From NCBI GenBank assembly GCA_029981855.1, contig JARRCS010000010.1, positions 28,373 to 92,372 of the forward strand: a stretch of 64,000 nucleotides of DNA, given 5' to 3'. Both the position numbers and the translations under genes were made by a program. The DNA comes from Halanaerobiales bacterium (GTDB lineage Bacteria; Bacillota; Halanaerobiia; Halanaerobiales; DTU029). Of the stretch, positions 1-10,171 are shown piece after piece. Position 1 is the stretch's first letter. Each line of letters begins with the position of its first letter. The notes under the pieces were generated by a model that did no database searches, had not been told where the DNA came from, and saw only the letters and a program-made list of their open reading frames with translations.

Positions 1-297
1 GGCCTCTCCCCTGAAACCCAGGGTCTTGATAGAATAAAGATCATTGATCTCCTTAATTTTGCTGGTAGCATAGCGGGAGAAGGCAAGTTCCAGTTCATCA
101 GCCTCTATACCGGAACCGTTATCCCTGACTCTGATCTTATCCTTGCCGCCATTCTCAGTCTCGATTGCTATCTTATCACTCCCGGCATCGATGGAATTCT
201 CTACCAGTTCTTTGACCACAGAGGCCGGTCTCTCAACGACCTCACCTGCCGAAATCTGATTGGCAACCGATTCGGGCAGCTGTTTGATTCTAGCCAT
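1..297 (-). CDS. mutL: DNA mismatch repair protein MutL, N-terminal part
   Basis: This is the first 99 codons of MutL, the GHKL-type ATPase that couples MutS mismatch recognition to downstream repair; the rest lies beyond the left edge. It begins [20 protein letters not shown], the near-invariant MutL N-terminus, and continues through the ATP-binding residues ([12 protein letters not shown], then DNGSGI) to GFRGEA at the edge. The ATG overlaps the end of mutS by 8 nt, so mutS and mutL are translationally coupled in one minus-strand operon with miaB upstream. The identification is firm; only the C-terminal endonuclease/dimerisation half is unseen. Confidence 0.96.
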   Translation of the reverse strand, partial: MARIKQLPESVANQISAGEVVERPASVVKELVENSIDAGSDKIAIETENGGKDKIRVRDNGSGIEADELELAFSRYATSKIKEINDLYSIKTLGFRGEA

Positions 298-2959
298 TAT
301 CTTCCCCTTCCTTTCTGGCTTCTTGCTGGAGCTGATAGAGAAAGTTCATTGCCTCCATTGGGGTCAGATTTAATAGATCCTTTTCCTTAAGCTTCCTGAC
401 AATGGGGTCTTCATTCTTAAAGAGGGCCAGCTGCCGTTGCTTCTCTTTTGGCTCTTTAACCTCTTTTTTTACAAGCTCTTTAACTTCCTTTTCTGCTATA
501 ACTTCGGTGATTGATTCTTCGGCAGCTGCCGCTATCTGACCTTCATTGTGTTCCAGCCGGTCTAAAATTTTCCGGGCATTATTAATTATTTCCTCCGGCA
601 GGCCGGCCAGACGGGCCACCTCAATTCCGTAGCTGTCACTGGCCCTGCCGGGTACTATTTTATGGAGAAAATGAACACCATTTTCATCTTCTTCCACCAG
701 GACATTATAGTTTTTAATACCTGGTAATTTTTCCTCCAACCGGGTTAATTCGTGATAATGGGTGGCAAATAACGCCCTGGCACCGATTTTTTCAGGGTTA
801 TTAATATATTCACTAACAGCCCAGGCAATACTTAAGCCATCATATGTACTCGTCCCCCTACCTACCTCATCAAGAATAATCAAACTCCTGCCGGTAGCAT
901 TATTAACGATATTAGCTACCTCATTCATCTCTACCATAAAGGTACTCTGACCGGTTGTCAGATCATCACTGGCCCCTACCCTGGTAAAGATGCGGTCAAC
1001 AATGCCAATTCTGGCCTTTCTGGCAGGCACAAAAGAACCCATCTGGGCCATCAAAACAATCAGAGCAACCTGTCTCATGTAGGTGGACTTACCGGACATA
1101 TTGGGTCCTGTGATGATAATGAAACGGTTTTCCTCAGTATCCAGATAGGTGTCATTAGGGACAAATACCCCCTCGACCATTTCTTCGACAACCGGGTGCC
1201 TGCCTTCTTTAATCTCGATTATGCCATCATTATGGATTTCAGGGCGCTGAAAATCGTTTTCCAACGTTACCAGGCTCAGTGAGGCCAGGACATCCAGGAA
1301 GGCAATTACTACCGCAGTCTCCTTAATCCGTTCAATATTCTCCCCAACTTTATCCCTCAGCTCAACAAAAAGGTCGTATTCCAGCTGATTAATCTTTTCC
1401 TCGGCTCCCAGTACCAGGGCCTCCTTTTCCTTTAGCTCAGGGGTGATATACCTTTCACTATTGGAGAGGGTCTGTTTACGGGTATAATTCTCCGGAACCT
1501 TATCCAGATTGGCTTTGGTAACTTCCAGGTAATATCCGAAGACCTTGTTAAAACCAACCTTTAATGAGTTGATACCGGTTCTTTCCCTCTCAGTTTTTTG
1601 CAGGTTGGTAATCCATTCCTTTCCTTCCCGGCTGGCCCGTCTGAGCTCGTCCAGTTCCTGATTATAACCATCTCTAATCAGACCTCCCTCTCTGACCGAG
1701 ACCGGTGGTTCATCCACCAGGGCCTGATTCAGTAGATCAGCTAAATCCTCCAGAGGGTCAAACCTGCTGTTGAGCTGGGAAAAAAGCCCGGCCTTGAGGC
1801 TGCTTATGTCCTGCTTTAAGTCGGGTAATTTTAGGAGGGAAAATTTTAAGGCTGAAAGGTCACGGGCATTAGCTGTACCATAGGTAACTTTACTTAAAAT
1901 TCTCTCCAGGTCGTAGATGCCGTCCAGATTATTTCTTAGTCTTTGCAGAAATATATAGTTATTTACCAATTCGGCAACGGCCTCTAATCTCATCTCAATC
2001 TCGTCTTTGTTGATCAGGGGTTGATTAATCCACTTTTTAATTAAACGACCTCCCATAGAAGTAACGGTTCTGTCCAGGATATTTAAGAGGCTTCCCTTCT
2101 TCGTCCTTCCCCTGATGGTAGAAGTTAGTTCCAGGTTTCTCCTGGTAGCCGAATCAAGGACCATGTAATCATTTAAATTATATGTAGTAAGCTTATTGAT
2201 ATGGGCCAGGGCCCTTTTTTGAGTTTCCTTTAAGAATTTGAGGATCTCACCTGCTGCCAGGATGGCCGCATCCATCTCTTCACAGCCATACCCTGCTAGA
2301 GACCGTGTCTGAAAATGTTCTCTTAAATAATCATAGGCCTTTTCAACCTTGCCCGGTTCAATCTCATTGTGGACAAAATCAATTCTTTTAATGAGATTGT
2401 TAAACCCCTCTCTTGTTACAAGACTTTCATCAGTAAGAATTTCTCTGGGATGAATCCGGTCAATTTCATCCCAGAGTTTATCTTCTAGTTCGGCTTCAAG
2501 CTCTGTCACCAGGAATTCGCCGGTTGAAATATCTACATAGGCAAAGCCCAGTTTTTCTTTATAATTAATCGCGGCAGCCAGAAAGTTATTATCCTTCTCC
2601 TTTAACATTTCATTCTCAATGACGGTACCAGGTGTAATTACCCTGATAACATCTCTCTCAACTATACCCTTTGCCTCCTCCGGGTCTTCCAGTTGCTCAC
2701 AGATAGCTACCTTATAGCCTTCAGCGATCAGTTTGGCAATATATGAATCTGCTGAATGAAAGGGGACACCGGCCATCGGTGCCTTCTCTCCCCCTCCCCT
2801 GTTGCGGGAGGTAAGGGCCAGGTCCAGGACCCTGGCAGCGATTTTGGCATCATCATTAAACATCTCGTAAAAATCTCCCAGGCGGAAAAAGAGAATCGCA
2901 TCCGGATACTTGCGTTTTATACTCTCATACTGTTGCATCATTGGCGTCAACTTGCTCAA
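290..2959 (-). CDS. mutS: DNA mismatch repair ATPase MutS
   Basis: MutS binds mismatches and small loops and recruits MutL. At 889 residues it has normal MutS1 length. The N-terminal mismatch-binding domain carries the Phe-x-Glu reader motif ([10 protein letters not shown], residues about 25-34). The ATPase domain has Walker [10 protein letters not shown] near residue 616 and the Walker B/signature [14 protein letters not shown] about 70 residues later. The tail after residue 800 is charged and contains QLALF, a good match to the beta-clamp binding motif. The start is TTG with GAGGTGA upstream. It lies 20 nt after miaB and overlaps mutL, so miaB-mutS-mutL look co-transcribed. Confidence 0.97.
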   Translation of the reverse strand: MSKLTPMMQQYESIKRKYPDAILFFRLGDFYEMFNDDAKIAARVLDLALTSRNRGGGEKAPMAGVPFHSADSYIAKLIAEGYKVAICEQLEDPEEAKGIVERDVIRVITPGTVIENEMLKEKDNNFLAAAINYKEKLGFAYVDISTGEFLVTELEAELEDKLWDEIDRIHPREILTDESLVTREGFNNLIKRIDFVHNEIEPGKVEKAYDYLREHFQTRSLAGYGCEEMDAAILAAGEILKFLKETQKRALAHINKLTTYNLNDYMVLDSATRRNLELTSTIRGRTKKGSLLNILDRTVTSMGGRLIKKWINQPLINKDEIEMRLEAVAELVNNYIFLQRLRNNLDGIYDLERILSKVTYGTANARDLSALKFSLLKLPDLKQDISSLKAGLFSQLNSRFDPLEDLADLLNQALVDEPPVSVREGGLIRDGYNQELDELRRASREGKEWITNLQKTERERTGINSLKVGFNKVFGYYLEVTKANLDKVPENYTRKQTLSNSERYITPELKEKEALVLGAEEKINQLEYDLFVELRDKVGENIERIKETAVVIAFLDVLASLSLVTLENDFQRPEIHNDGIIEIKEGRHPVVEEMVEGVFVPNDTYLDTEENRFIIITGPNMSGKSTYMRQVALIVLMAQMGSFVPARKARIGIVDRIFTRVGASDDLTTGQSTFMVEMNEVANIVNNATGRSLIILDEVGRGTSTYDGLSIAWAVSEYINNPEKIGARALFATHYHELTRLEEKLPGIKNYNVLVEEDENGVHFLHKIVPGRASDSYGIEVARLAGLPEEIINNARKILDRLEHNEGQIAAAAEESITEVIAEKEVKELVKKEVKEPKEKQRQLALFKNEDPIVRKLKEKDLLNLTPMEAMNFLYQLQQEARKEGEDNG

Positions 2960-2979
2960 CTATATCACCTCAGATATTT

Positions 2980-4353
2980 CTATCTTCCTTCTATTGTTGA
3001 TAAAGTTTTCCTGGTAACAGATAAATCTATGACTTCTCCGAAAAGAGTAAAGCTTTGGGCCTTATTAATTTTGACCGGCACTATCTCTCCTTTAATACCT
3101 TCTTTTTTAGAAAAGATGACCAGTTTATTTTTCCGGTCTCTTCCAGAGTACATCTCCGGGTTATTCTTGCTTTCTCCATCTACCAGGACCTCTAATACCT
3201 CCCCTATTAGCTTTTGATTATTCTCCAGGCTTATCCTGTTTTGTAGTTCCATCAGCCTTTCTAAACGTTCCTTTTTTCTATCTTCAGGGATCTGTTCCGG
3301 CATTTTGGCTGCAGGTGTCCCGGTACGGGGAGAATAAATAAAGGTAAAGGCCATATCAAACCTTACCCTTTTAACAATATCCATCGTCTCGGCAAAGTCC
3401 TCTTCCGTTTCTCCGGGAAAGCCGACGATAAAATCGGTTGTTATACTGGCATCGGGGATAGCTTCTTTAATTCTCTTAATTAGATTAAGATACCCTTCTC
3501 TGGTATAACCCCTGTTCATCTTTTTTAAAATCCTGTTGCTGCCTGACTGGATCGGTAGATGGAAGTGTTCACAAATGCTCTTACCATCTTTAATAGTATT
3601 GATTAATTTCTGGCTAAAGTCCCGGGGATGAGAGGTCATATACCTGATTCTGGCAAGGCCTTCAATCTCATCTAATCTTACCAGTAAATCAGCAAAGTCA
3701 ACCTTTTCTTCCAGGTCCTTACCATAGGAATTGACATTCTGCCCCAGCAGGGTAATTTCCTTTACCCCCTTCTCTACCAGTCTCTCTACCTCGGTCACAA
3801 TATCCTCCGGGGGACGGCTCCTCTCCCTGCCCCGCGTATAGGGAACAATACAGTAGGCACAGAAGTTGTTACAACCCTGAATGATTGAAACCCAGGCCTT
3901 ATATTTATCCTCCCTTCTGGAGGGCAGGTCAGGGATCAATCCTTCCTCCTTATCCCAGACCTCGACCACCCGGCCCCTCTCCTCTTTAATTCTGTTTATC
4001 AGCTCGGGTACATGATGAATATTATGGGTGCCGAAGATCAAATCAACCTGGGGATATTTTTCGTATAGCTGTTGAACAGCCTCTTCAGACTGCATCATAC
4101 AGCCGCCAACCCCGATAATTAAATCGGGATTCTTTTTCTTAAGCTGTTTTAAGGAACCTACCTTGCCGAAGACCTTTAATTCAGCATTTTCCCTGATAAT
4201 ACAGGTATTGATCAGGATGATATCGGCCTCCTCAATTCTTTCTGCCGGATGGTAACCCATCTTTTCCAGCATACCTGCCAGTTTTTCGGAGTCATGTACA
4301 TTCATCTGACAGCCGTAGGTAATTATATAGTAATACTTTGCATTATCTATCAT
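2980..4353 (-). CDS. miaB: tRNA-2-methylthio-N6-dimethylallyladenosine synthase MiaB
   Basis: MiaB is a radical-SAM methylthiotransferase that adds the 2-methylthio group to i6A37 in tRNAs. The N-terminal UPF0004 domain supplies three cluster cysteines (YGCQMN, NTC, GGCM). The central radical-SAM domain has the CxxxCxxC motif CNNFCAYC, and the C-terminal about 65 residues form a TRAM RNA-binding domain. I prefer the ATG at 4353 (457 residues) over a TTG 24 nt upstream because AAGGAGG ends 5 nt before this ATG. A liv-operon terminator lies upstream and mutS 20 nt downstream. A second enzyme of the same fold, RimO, is at 60016-61347. Confidence 0.96.
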   Translation of the reverse strand: MIDNAKYYYIITYGCQMNVHDSEKLAGMLEKMGYHPAERIEEADIILINTCIIRENAELKVFGKVGSLKQLKKKNPDLIIGVGGCMMQSEEAVQQLYEKYPQVDLIFGTHNIHHVPELINRIKEERGRVVEVWDKEEGLIPDLPSRREDKYKAWVSIIQGCNNFCAYCIVPYTRGRERSRPPEDIVTEVERLVEKGVKEITLLGQNVNSYGKDLEEKVDFADLLVRLDEIEGLARIRYMTSHPRDFSQKLINTIKDGKSICEHFHLPIQSGSNRILKKMNRGYTREGYLNLIKRIKEAIPDASITTDFIVGFPGETEEDFAETMDIVKRVRFDMAFTFIYSPRTGTPAAKMPEQIPEDRKKERLERLMELQNRISLENNQKLIGEVLEVLVDGESKNNPEMYSGRDRKNKLVIFSKKEGIKGEIVPVKINKAQSFTLFGEVIDLSVTRKTLSTIEGR

Positions 4354-4456
4354 AATTTCCTCCTTGTACTTATTCAATCGCTAAAGCATAATCTTTATCA
4401 CTACTATTCTACCATTAAAACAATGATAATGCAAAGAGCAGGCAGTAGCTTTCGGA

Positions 4457-4484
4457 GAAAAAAAAGAGGCCTTGTGGCCCCTTT
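4457..4484 (-). terminator. Terminator of the liv operon
   Basis: A 9-bp stem (4463-4471 with 4476-4484, one G-U pair, loop of four) reads on the minus strand into a run of eight T. It starts 5 nt after the livF stop codon and ends the livJHMGF transcript. Confidence 0.85.
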
Positions 4485-4488
4485 GTTC

Positions 4489-5193
4489 TTATCCACCCAG
4501 ATATGCCTTTCTAACCTCATCATTATTTAGTAAATCCCTTCCCGGCCCTTTCATAGATATCTTTCCGGTTTCAAGTACATAGGCATAATCGGCGATATTT
4601 AAAGCTGCATAGGCATTCTGTTCGATCAGGAGTATGGTTGTCCCCTGATTTTTTATCTCCTCAATAATCTCAAATATCTCCTTGACCAGTAACGGTGCCA
4701 GGCCCAGAGATGGCTCATCCATCAGTAGCAGTTTAGGGCGTGACATCAACGCCCTACCAACGGCAAGCATCTGCTGCTCCCCTCCGGAAAGGGTTCCAGC
4801 CTTCTGCTCCCTTCTTTCTTCCAGTATCGGGAATAGTTCATAGACCCACTGCAGATCTTTATTAATCCCGGCTTCATCTGTCCTCATAAAAGAACCCAAC
4901 TGAAGATTCTCATATACTGTTAGATTAGGAAAGATCCTTCTCCCTTCAGGTACCATTACCAGTCCTTCCATGGTTCTTTCCCTGGTGTCGAGGGAGGAGA
5001 TATCCCGCTCCCGGTAAAAGATTTTTCCATCACTCTTTTCTACCAGACCGCAGATAGTCCTTAGTGTGGTACTCTTGCCGGCACCATTGGCACCGATAAG
5101 GGTTATTATCTTACCTTCAGGGACCTCCAACGATATCCCCTTTAAGGCATGAATACCACCGTAATGAACGTGTAAGTTTTCTACTCTAAGCAT
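4489..5193 (-). CDS. livF: Branched-chain amino acid ABC transporter ATPase LivF
   Basis: One of two cytoplasmic ATPases driving a high-affinity branched-chain amino acid importer. The 234 residues are typical of LivF. Walker A is GANGAGKST (about residue 33), the ABC signature is LSGGEQQ and Walker B is LLLMDEPSLGLAP. It is the last gene of the livJ-livH-livM-livG-livF operon, overlapping livG by 8 nt, and is followed at once by a terminator. Substrate specificity (Leu/Ile/Val against another amino acid or a short amide) cannot be read from the ATPase. Confidence 0.94.
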   Translation of the reverse strand: MLRVENLHVHYGGIHALKGISLEVPEGKIITLIGANGAGKSTTLRTICGLVEKSDGKIFYRERDISSLDTRERTMEGLVMVPEGRRIFPNLTVYENLQLGSFMRTDEAGINKDLQWVYELFPILEERREQKAGTLSGGEQQMLAVGRALMSRPKLLLMDEPSLGLAPLLVKEIFEIIEEIKNQGTTILLIEQNAYAALNIADYAYVLETGKISMKGPGRDLLNNDEVRKAYLGG

Positions 5194-5959
5194 TGACTAC
5201 ATCCACCCCCAGATAGGCCTTAATAACCTCTGGATTATTCTTAATCTCTTCCGGTTTTCCTTCGGCAATCGTCACTCCGTAATCCAGCACCAGGATTCTT
5301 TCACAGATCTCCATAACCACCTTCATATCATGTTCAATCAGAAAGACGGTTACTTCAAACTCATCTCTAATCTGTCTGATAAAATCAACTAACTCTTTTG
5401 ATTCCTGCGGATTCATACCAGCAGCAGGTTCATCTAGCAGGAGCAGCCTAGGTTCGGTCGCCAGAGCCCGGGCAATCTCTAGTTTTCGCTGTTTGCCGTA
5501 GGGGAGGCTGCCGGCCTTTTCCCCGGCATATTCATCCAGTTCGACCTTTTTCAGTAACTGTCTGGACTTTTCGTAAAGTTCATTCTCTTCCTTTACGTAA
5601 CCGGGCAACCTAAAGATAGCGGAAAAGAGATTTGACTTTAGATGGAGGTGGGTACCGATCATTACATTATCCAGTACTGAGAGATTATCCAGTAACCGGA
5701 TATTCTGAAAGGTACGGGCAATCCCCATTTTAGCAATCCTATCCGGTTTTAATCCAGTAATATCCTCCTCCTGAAAATAAATTCTGTTTTCCGTTGGGGT
5801 GTAGATGCCGGTAATCATATTAAAGACGGTAGTCTTCCCAGCTCCATTAGGTCCGATTAATCCGACAATCTCTCCCGGTTCAATCTCAATTTTAAAGCTA
5901 TCTACAGCAGTTAGTCCGCCAAAACGCATTGTTATATTATCTGCTTTCAGTAGTGTCAT
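5186..5959 (-). CDS. livG: Branched-chain amino acid ABC transporter ATPase LivG
   Basis: The second ATPase of the importer. At 257 residues it shows the LivG pattern: Walker A GPNGAGKTT, a longer helical insert than LivF, the atypical signature LPYGKQRKLE, and Walker B LLLLDEPAAGMNP, followed by the H-loop histidine in LIEHDM. Its start codon overlaps the livM stop by one base (TAATG) and its end overlaps livF by 8 nt, so the three are tightly coupled. Confidence 0.94.
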   Translation of the reverse strand: MTLLKADNITMRFGGLTAVDSFKIEIEPGEIVGLIGPNGAGKTTVFNMITGIYTPTENRIYFQEEDITGLKPDRIAKMGIARTFQNIRLLDNLSVLDNVMIGTHLHLKSNLFSAIFRLPGYVKEENELYEKSRQLLKKVELDEYAGEKAGSLPYGKQRKLEIARALATEPRLLLLDEPAAGMNPQESKELVDFIRQIRDEFEVTVFLIEHDMKVVMEICERILVLDYGVTIAEGKPEEIKNNPEVIKAYLGVDVVNA

Positions 5960-7023
5960 TACATTCCCTCTCCTTTCATCGGCCTATTCGCTTTAAACCG
6001 GCTAAGAAAGCGGAAAAATCCCTTCCAGGTAAATTCAATCTCACCCATAAGCCCGTTCTGTTTGAATAAGATTACGACTAAAAGTAGAAGTGAAAAGGTT
6101 ACCATCCTTAACCCGGGTACTTCAGGAATAGAGAGGGGTCCAAGACTAAATCCTTCCTCGATCGGCCTTAAATATTCAAGGCAGAAATTAAAGAGGAAAG
6201 CAGCAATAACGGTTCCGGTTATACTACCCAGACCACCGATAACTACTACAATCAGGACATTAAAGGTCATAATAAACATAAAGGCCCTGGGGTCAATTGT
6301 CGTTAGCAAACTTGCCAGTAATCCGCCGCCGATACCGGCAAAAAAGGCACTGATTGTAAAGGACATAACCTTGTGGTAAGTTAGATTAACTCCGATGGCC
6401 TCTGCTGCTATCTCATTTTCCCTGATAGCCATCAGGGCCCGGCCATAACTGCTGGAGATAAGCCTTTTAACGATAAATACTGTCAAAACGGCAAATCCCA
6501 TCGTCCACCAGAGATTTGTATACTGGGGAATACCCTTTAATCCCAAGGCCCCATTGGTTACCTGGGGTATATTATTGGCAATTACCCTGACGATCTCGGC
6601 AAAGCCGAGGGTGGCTATCCCGAGATAATCCCCCTTTAACCTTAATACAGGTAATCCGATTAAGATAGCAAGGATAGCTGCAAAAAGACCGCCTAAAAGT
6701 AGGGCAACGATAAAAGGTAATTGTAATACATTTAAAGGCCAGATTAAAGGCTCAATGATAAAGGTCATCTCCTTATACATCGGAGGCATGATCAATAAAG
6801 CGGTTGTATAGGCACCGATAGCCATAAATCCCGCATGACCTAGCGAGAACTGGCCGGTAAAACCGAAGATTAAATTCAGGCTGACACCAAGGGTTGCATA
6901 GATAGCACCAAGATTCAATATCCTCAATTTATAATTATCTAAATAGTTCTGAGCAAGATAGGTTAAAATCGCCAGTACAATAAGTGCAACAAATGACAAT
7001 AACTGTTCTTTTTTCCTGGTCAT
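5959..7023 (-). CDS. livM: Branched-chain amino acid ABC transporter permease LivM
   Basis: An inner-membrane permease subunit of 354 residues with about nine to ten hydrophobic segments. The family signatures are visible: LGVSLNLIFGFTGQFSLGHAGFMAIGAY near residue 40-65 and the cytoplasmic coupling loop RALMAIRENEIAAEAIGVN around residue 195-215. It pairs with LivH to form the channel and docks the two ATPases. It starts with ATG 3 nt after livH. Confidence 0.94.
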   Translation of the reverse strand: MTRKKEQLLSFVALIVLAILTYLAQNYLDNYKLRILNLGAIYATLGVSLNLIFGFTGQFSLGHAGFMAIGAYTTALLIMPPMYKEMTFIIEPLIWPLNVLQLPFIVALLLGGLFAAILAILIGLPVLRLKGDYLGIATLGFAEIVRVIANNIPQVTNGALGLKGIPQYTNLWWTMGFAVLTVFIVKRLISSSYGRALMAIRENEIAAEAIGVNLTYHKVMSFTISAFFAGIGGGLLASLLTTIDPRAFMFIMTFNVLIVVVIGGLGSITGTVIAAFLFNFCLEYLRPIEEGFSLGPLSIPEVPGLRMVTFSLLLLVVILFKQNGLMGEIEFTWKGFFRFLSRFKANRPMKGEGM

Positions 7024-7026
7024 AGC

Positions 7027-7920
7027 TTACACCTTCTCCTGGACATTTTTACCTAAAAGTCCATCCGGTTTGAATAGCAGGATCAAAATTAGGATCAGAA
7101 AGGCAAAGGCATCCCGGTATCCAGATAATTCGGGCATAAAACCAACCAGCATAATTTCGGTTAACCCCAGAATAAAACCACCTAACATTGCACCGGGTAT
7201 ATTTCCGATACCACCAACAACAGCAGCTATAAAAGCCTTTAAACCGGGGATTATACCCATAAAGGGAAAGATCTGAGGGTATTTCAGGGCCCAAAGAACA
7301 CCACCAACCGCCGCCAGTGCTGACCCGATACCGAAGGTTATTGATATGGTTTTATTAACATCAATAGCCATCAACTTAGATGTTTCGACATCTACCGAAA
7401 TCGCCCGCATAGCTAGGCCCGTTTTAGTTTTATAGACGATATAAAGAAGAGCCATCAGAAATATGATGGAGATAATAAATGAGACAATATTAATTGTTGA
7501 TATTCTGATATCTTTAAAAATAAGCATCGTATCGAACAATTCCGGCCTGGCAAAGGATTTCGGAATTCCGCTAAAGACAACAACCCCGGCATTTTCCAGA
7601 AAAAAGGAAACACCGATAGCTGAGATCAGCAGGGAGATTTTAGGGGCTTTTCTTAAGGGCCGGTAGGCTATTCTTTCGGTTAGCATTCCGGTAAAGGCGG
7701 TCAAGATAATGGCAATAATAAAAGAAAGCCACCAGGGTAAACTAAAAATCAAAATTCCGTAAAAGACAAAATAGGTGCTCAGCATAAAAATGTCCCCATG
7801 GGCAAAGTTGATTAATCTTAAGATACCATAGACCATGGTATAACCTATAGCAATCAGTGCATATAGACTCCCAAGAGATAGTCCATTGGCAATATTCTGC
7901 AGAAATATACTTAATGACAT
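7027..7920 (-). CDS. livH: Branched-chain amino acid ABC transporter permease LivH
   Basis: The partner permease, 297 residues, with the LivH hallmark GSLYALIAIGYTMVYGILRLINFAHGD at residues 15-40 and the coupling loop GLAMRAISVDVETSKLMAIDV near residue 165-185, in about eight membrane spans. It stands 136 nt after livJ and 3 nt before livM. The livJ-livH gap is large enough for processing or attenuation that would make more binding protein than permease, but I see no strong hairpin in it. Confidence 0.94.
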   Translation of the reverse strand: MSLSIFLQNIANGLSLGSLYALIAIGYTMVYGILRLINFAHGDIFMLSTYFVFYGILIFSLPWWLSFIIAIILTAFTGMLTERIAYRPLRKAPKISLLISAIGVSFFLENAGVVVFSGIPKSFARPELFDTMLIFKDIRISTINIVSFIISIIFLMALLYIVYKTKTGLAMRAISVDVETSKLMAIDVNKTISITFGIGSALAAVGGVLWALKYPQIFPFMGIIPGLKAFIAAVVGGIGNIPGAMLGGFILGLTEIMLVGFMPELSGYRDAFAFLILILILLFKPDGLLGKNVQEKV

Positions 7921-8056
7921 CGATCAGCCTCCTTTAATAGATAGAGAGACAGAGCTTAAGTTAGCTCTATCTCTCCAAAACTTAAGGATATTTGTTCCTT
8001 GTAAAGTACAGAATTATTTACTATAAATATTTCTCCAAGCAGAGCAAATAACAGAA

Positions 8057-9181
8057 TTATGGATTAATTGTTGCTTCATAATGGAAGGCACCATCTTTAA
8101 CCTTCAGGACAACTGCCGGTCTGATAGCATCACCATTTTCATCGATAGTAATCGTTCCAGCGGCACCAACAAACCCTTCGGTAGCGGCTAAGGCATCCCT
8201 GATAGCATTGGGATCGGTTGAGCCGGCTCTCTCGATGGCATCAAGTAACAGGTTATAGGCATCATAGGTCATAACAGAAACAGCATTGGGATTCTCGCCA
8301 TATTTTTCCTTAAAGGATTTAACAAAGTTAATCGATATCTCGGTAGTAGCAGGTGCTTCCGGATGATAGAAACTGGTGGCAACTACGCCTTCAGCATGTT
8401 CTTTGGCAATTTCCAGTAATTTCGGGTTATCAAGGGTATCTCCACCCATATAGGCGCCTTTAAAACCTAATTCCCTTCCCTGGATAGCGATTAAGGCTAC
8501 ATCACCAAAATAACCCGGGAAGAAGAGGACTTCAGCACCTGAGTTAATAATCTCGGTCATCTGGGCAGAGAAGTCCTGGTCACCGGTCTGATACTTGAGG
8601 TTGGTTACTATTTCACCACCCAGTTTCTCAAAGGTTTTCTTAAAGAAGTTAGCCAGACCAACTGAGTAGTCCTGAGCCACATCGACTAAAAGAGCAGCCT
8701 TCCTTAGTCCCAGGTTGTTATAAGCATATTTAGCAACCGCTGAACCCTGGAAGGGGTCGATGAAACAGGCCCGGAAGACATAGTCCTTACCCATAGTAAC
8801 TAGCGGGTTGGTTGCTGTGGCGGTAAGCATAGGAATACCGGCCTTATCTGCAACCTCACCACCGGGAATAGAAAGACCGCTACTGTAGCTTCCTAAAATA
8901 GCTACTACTTTATGATTATTGATCAGTCTTTCTACTGCATTTGCTGCTTCGACTTTATCACTCTTATTATCTACGACGATTAATTCTACTTTCTTTCCTA
9001 ATACAGTGGGATTATGTTCCTGGGCCAGCTTATAACCCATCATACTCAGTTCCCCACCAACAGCAAAAGGACCGGTCATTGGTTCAAATACACCAATCTT
9101 AATTACATCCTCAGCCATTACTACACTACTCGCAACTAACAGCAAACTAAAAACAACTAAAAATAAAAATCTGTTCTTCAT
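8057..9181 (-). CDS. livJ: Branched-chain amino acid ABC transporter substrate-binding protein LivJ
   Basis: The secreted receptor of the importer, 374 residues. A signal peptide with a long hydrophobic core runs to about VVMAED (residue 24); no lipobox cysteine is seen, so it should be a soluble periplasmic protein, consistent with an outer membrane. The mature part is a type I periplasmic-binding fold (IKIGVFEPMTGPFAVGGE at its start; ILGSYSSGLSIPGGEVADKAGIPML in lobe 1). AGGAGG precedes the ATG. It leads the liv operon. Confidence 0.94.
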   Translation of the reverse strand: MKNRFLFLVVFSLLLVASSVVMAEDVIKIGVFEPMTGPFAVGGELSMMGYKLAQEHNPTVLGKKVELIVVDNKSDKVEAANAVERLINNHKVVAILGSYSSGLSIPGGEVADKAGIPMLTATATNPLVTMGKDYVFRACFIDPFQGSAVAKYAYNNLGLRKAALLVDVAQDYSVGLANFFKKTFEKLGGEIVTNLKYQTGDQDFSAQMTEIINSGAEVLFFPGYFGDVALIAIQGRELGFKGAYMGGDTLDNPKLLEIAKEHAEGVVATSFYHPEAPATTEISINFVKSFKEKYGENPNAVSVMTYDAYNLLLDAIERAGSTDPNAIRDALAATEGFVGAAGTITIDENGDAIRPAVVLKVKDGAFHYEATINP

Positions 9182-9367
9182 ACTCTCTCCTCCTTAAAAT
9201 GAATTCTTATAATAGAATATATTCAACACATTTTAGAATTATCCTGCAAGAAAAATATATAAATTCACTTAAATTAACATTTTAAAATTTAAACATTTCA
9301 ACTTGTATTATATTTGCTCATTGCTTTGTCACCACCTTAAAGTGAATCGAATGTTATACTCATGTAA

Positions 9368-9396
9368 ATTATAGCATATTACTTGTTAAAAATCAA
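9368..9396 (-). promoter_or_regulatory. Promoter of the liv operon
   Basis: On the minus strand TTGATT and TATAAT are separated by exactly 17 nt, a strong sigma-A type match. Transcription would start near 9361, giving a leader of about 180 nt before livJ. The rest of the 9182-9464 gap is AT-rich. A second TATAAT inside the leader (about 9303-9308) has only a poor -35. Confidence 0.7.
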
Positions 9397-9460
9397 GAAT
9401 AATATTATAAATATTACATAAACACAACATAATGTAGCTGAAGGAGGGTGCCGAGAATAA

Positions 9461-9483
9461 ATAAAGCCTCCAAAAAGGAGGCT
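9461..9483 (-). terminator. Terminator of the trk potassium operon
   Basis: A perfect 7-bp stem AGCCTCC/GGAGGCT with a loop of five A on the plus strand; on the minus strand it is followed by TTTATTTATT. It lies about 28 nt after the trkA stop. Confidence 0.82.
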
Positions 9484-9510
9484 AAAATAATTCTAAAATG
9501 ATGCATATAT

Positions 9511-10158
9511 TTAAAACTGTTTCACCTTATCTAGGTCTTCATTTTTACCCATTACGATTAAAACATCCCCTTCCAGAATGCGATCATTTGCCCCCGGGGT
9601 AATATTTAGGTTCTTACCCCTTTTAATTGCCATTACATTAACACCAAATTTACTTCTCAGCTCCAGTTGAGCTAATGTTTTTCCGATCATATTCGGGGAG
9701 GTTATTATTTCAACAATGCTATAATCAGGAGCAAACTCGATATAATCTAATACATTAGAAGAGATTAAGTTATGGGCTATCCTTACCCCCATATCCCTTT
9801 CGGGATAAACTACCCGGTCTGCCCCGACCTTACTTAAAACCTTCCCATGGAGGGCATCCTGGGCTTTAGCTACCACATAAGGAACCCCCAGTTCCTTCAA
9901 AATTAAAGTTGAAAGAATATTGGCATGGATATTATCCCCTATGCTGACAACGGCTACATCAAAATTACGTACCCCGAGCGTTCTTAGGGCATCTTCATCG
10001 GTGGCATCTGCTTCTACCGCATGGGTCACCTCATTGGCAATCATCTGAACCCGTTCTTCATTGGTATCAATAGCTAAGACATTATAATTATTCTCGGCCA
10101 GTGTTCTGGCTACACTTGAACCGAATCTACCTAAACCAACTACAACAAACTGTTTCAT
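9511..10158 (-). CDS. trkA: K+ uptake regulatory subunit, TrkA/KtrA family
   Basis: A cytoplasmic gating ring protein that binds nucleotides and controls the potassium channel subunit. The 215 residues hold one RCK_N Rossmann domain (VVVGLGRFGSSVARTLA, acidic ribose binder at LAIDTN) and one RCK_C domain (residues about 135-215). This single-repeat form is KtrA-like rather than the double-length E. coli TrkA. I chose the ATG at 10158, preceded by GAGGAGG; a longer reading to 10179 lacks a site. It follows trkH by 13 nt and ends the operon. Confidence 0.92.
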   Translation of the reverse strand: MKQFVVVGLGRFGSSVARTLAENNYNVLAIDTNEERVQMIANEVTHAVEADATDEDALRTLGVRNFDVAVVSIGDNIHANILSTLILKELGVPYVVAKAQDALHGKVLSKVGADRVVYPERDMGVRIAHNLISSNVLDYIEFAPDYSIVEIITSPNMIGKTLAQLELRSKFGVNVMAIKRGKNLNITPGANDRILEGDVLIVMGKNEDLDKVKQF

Positions 10159-10171
10159 AAGTAAATCCTCC

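Noticed and set aside
9290..9361. Short upstream frames in the liv leader (8 and 7 codons)
   Set aside because: They contain no run of Leu/Ile/Val codons and no attenuator hairpin, so leader-peptide control is not supported.
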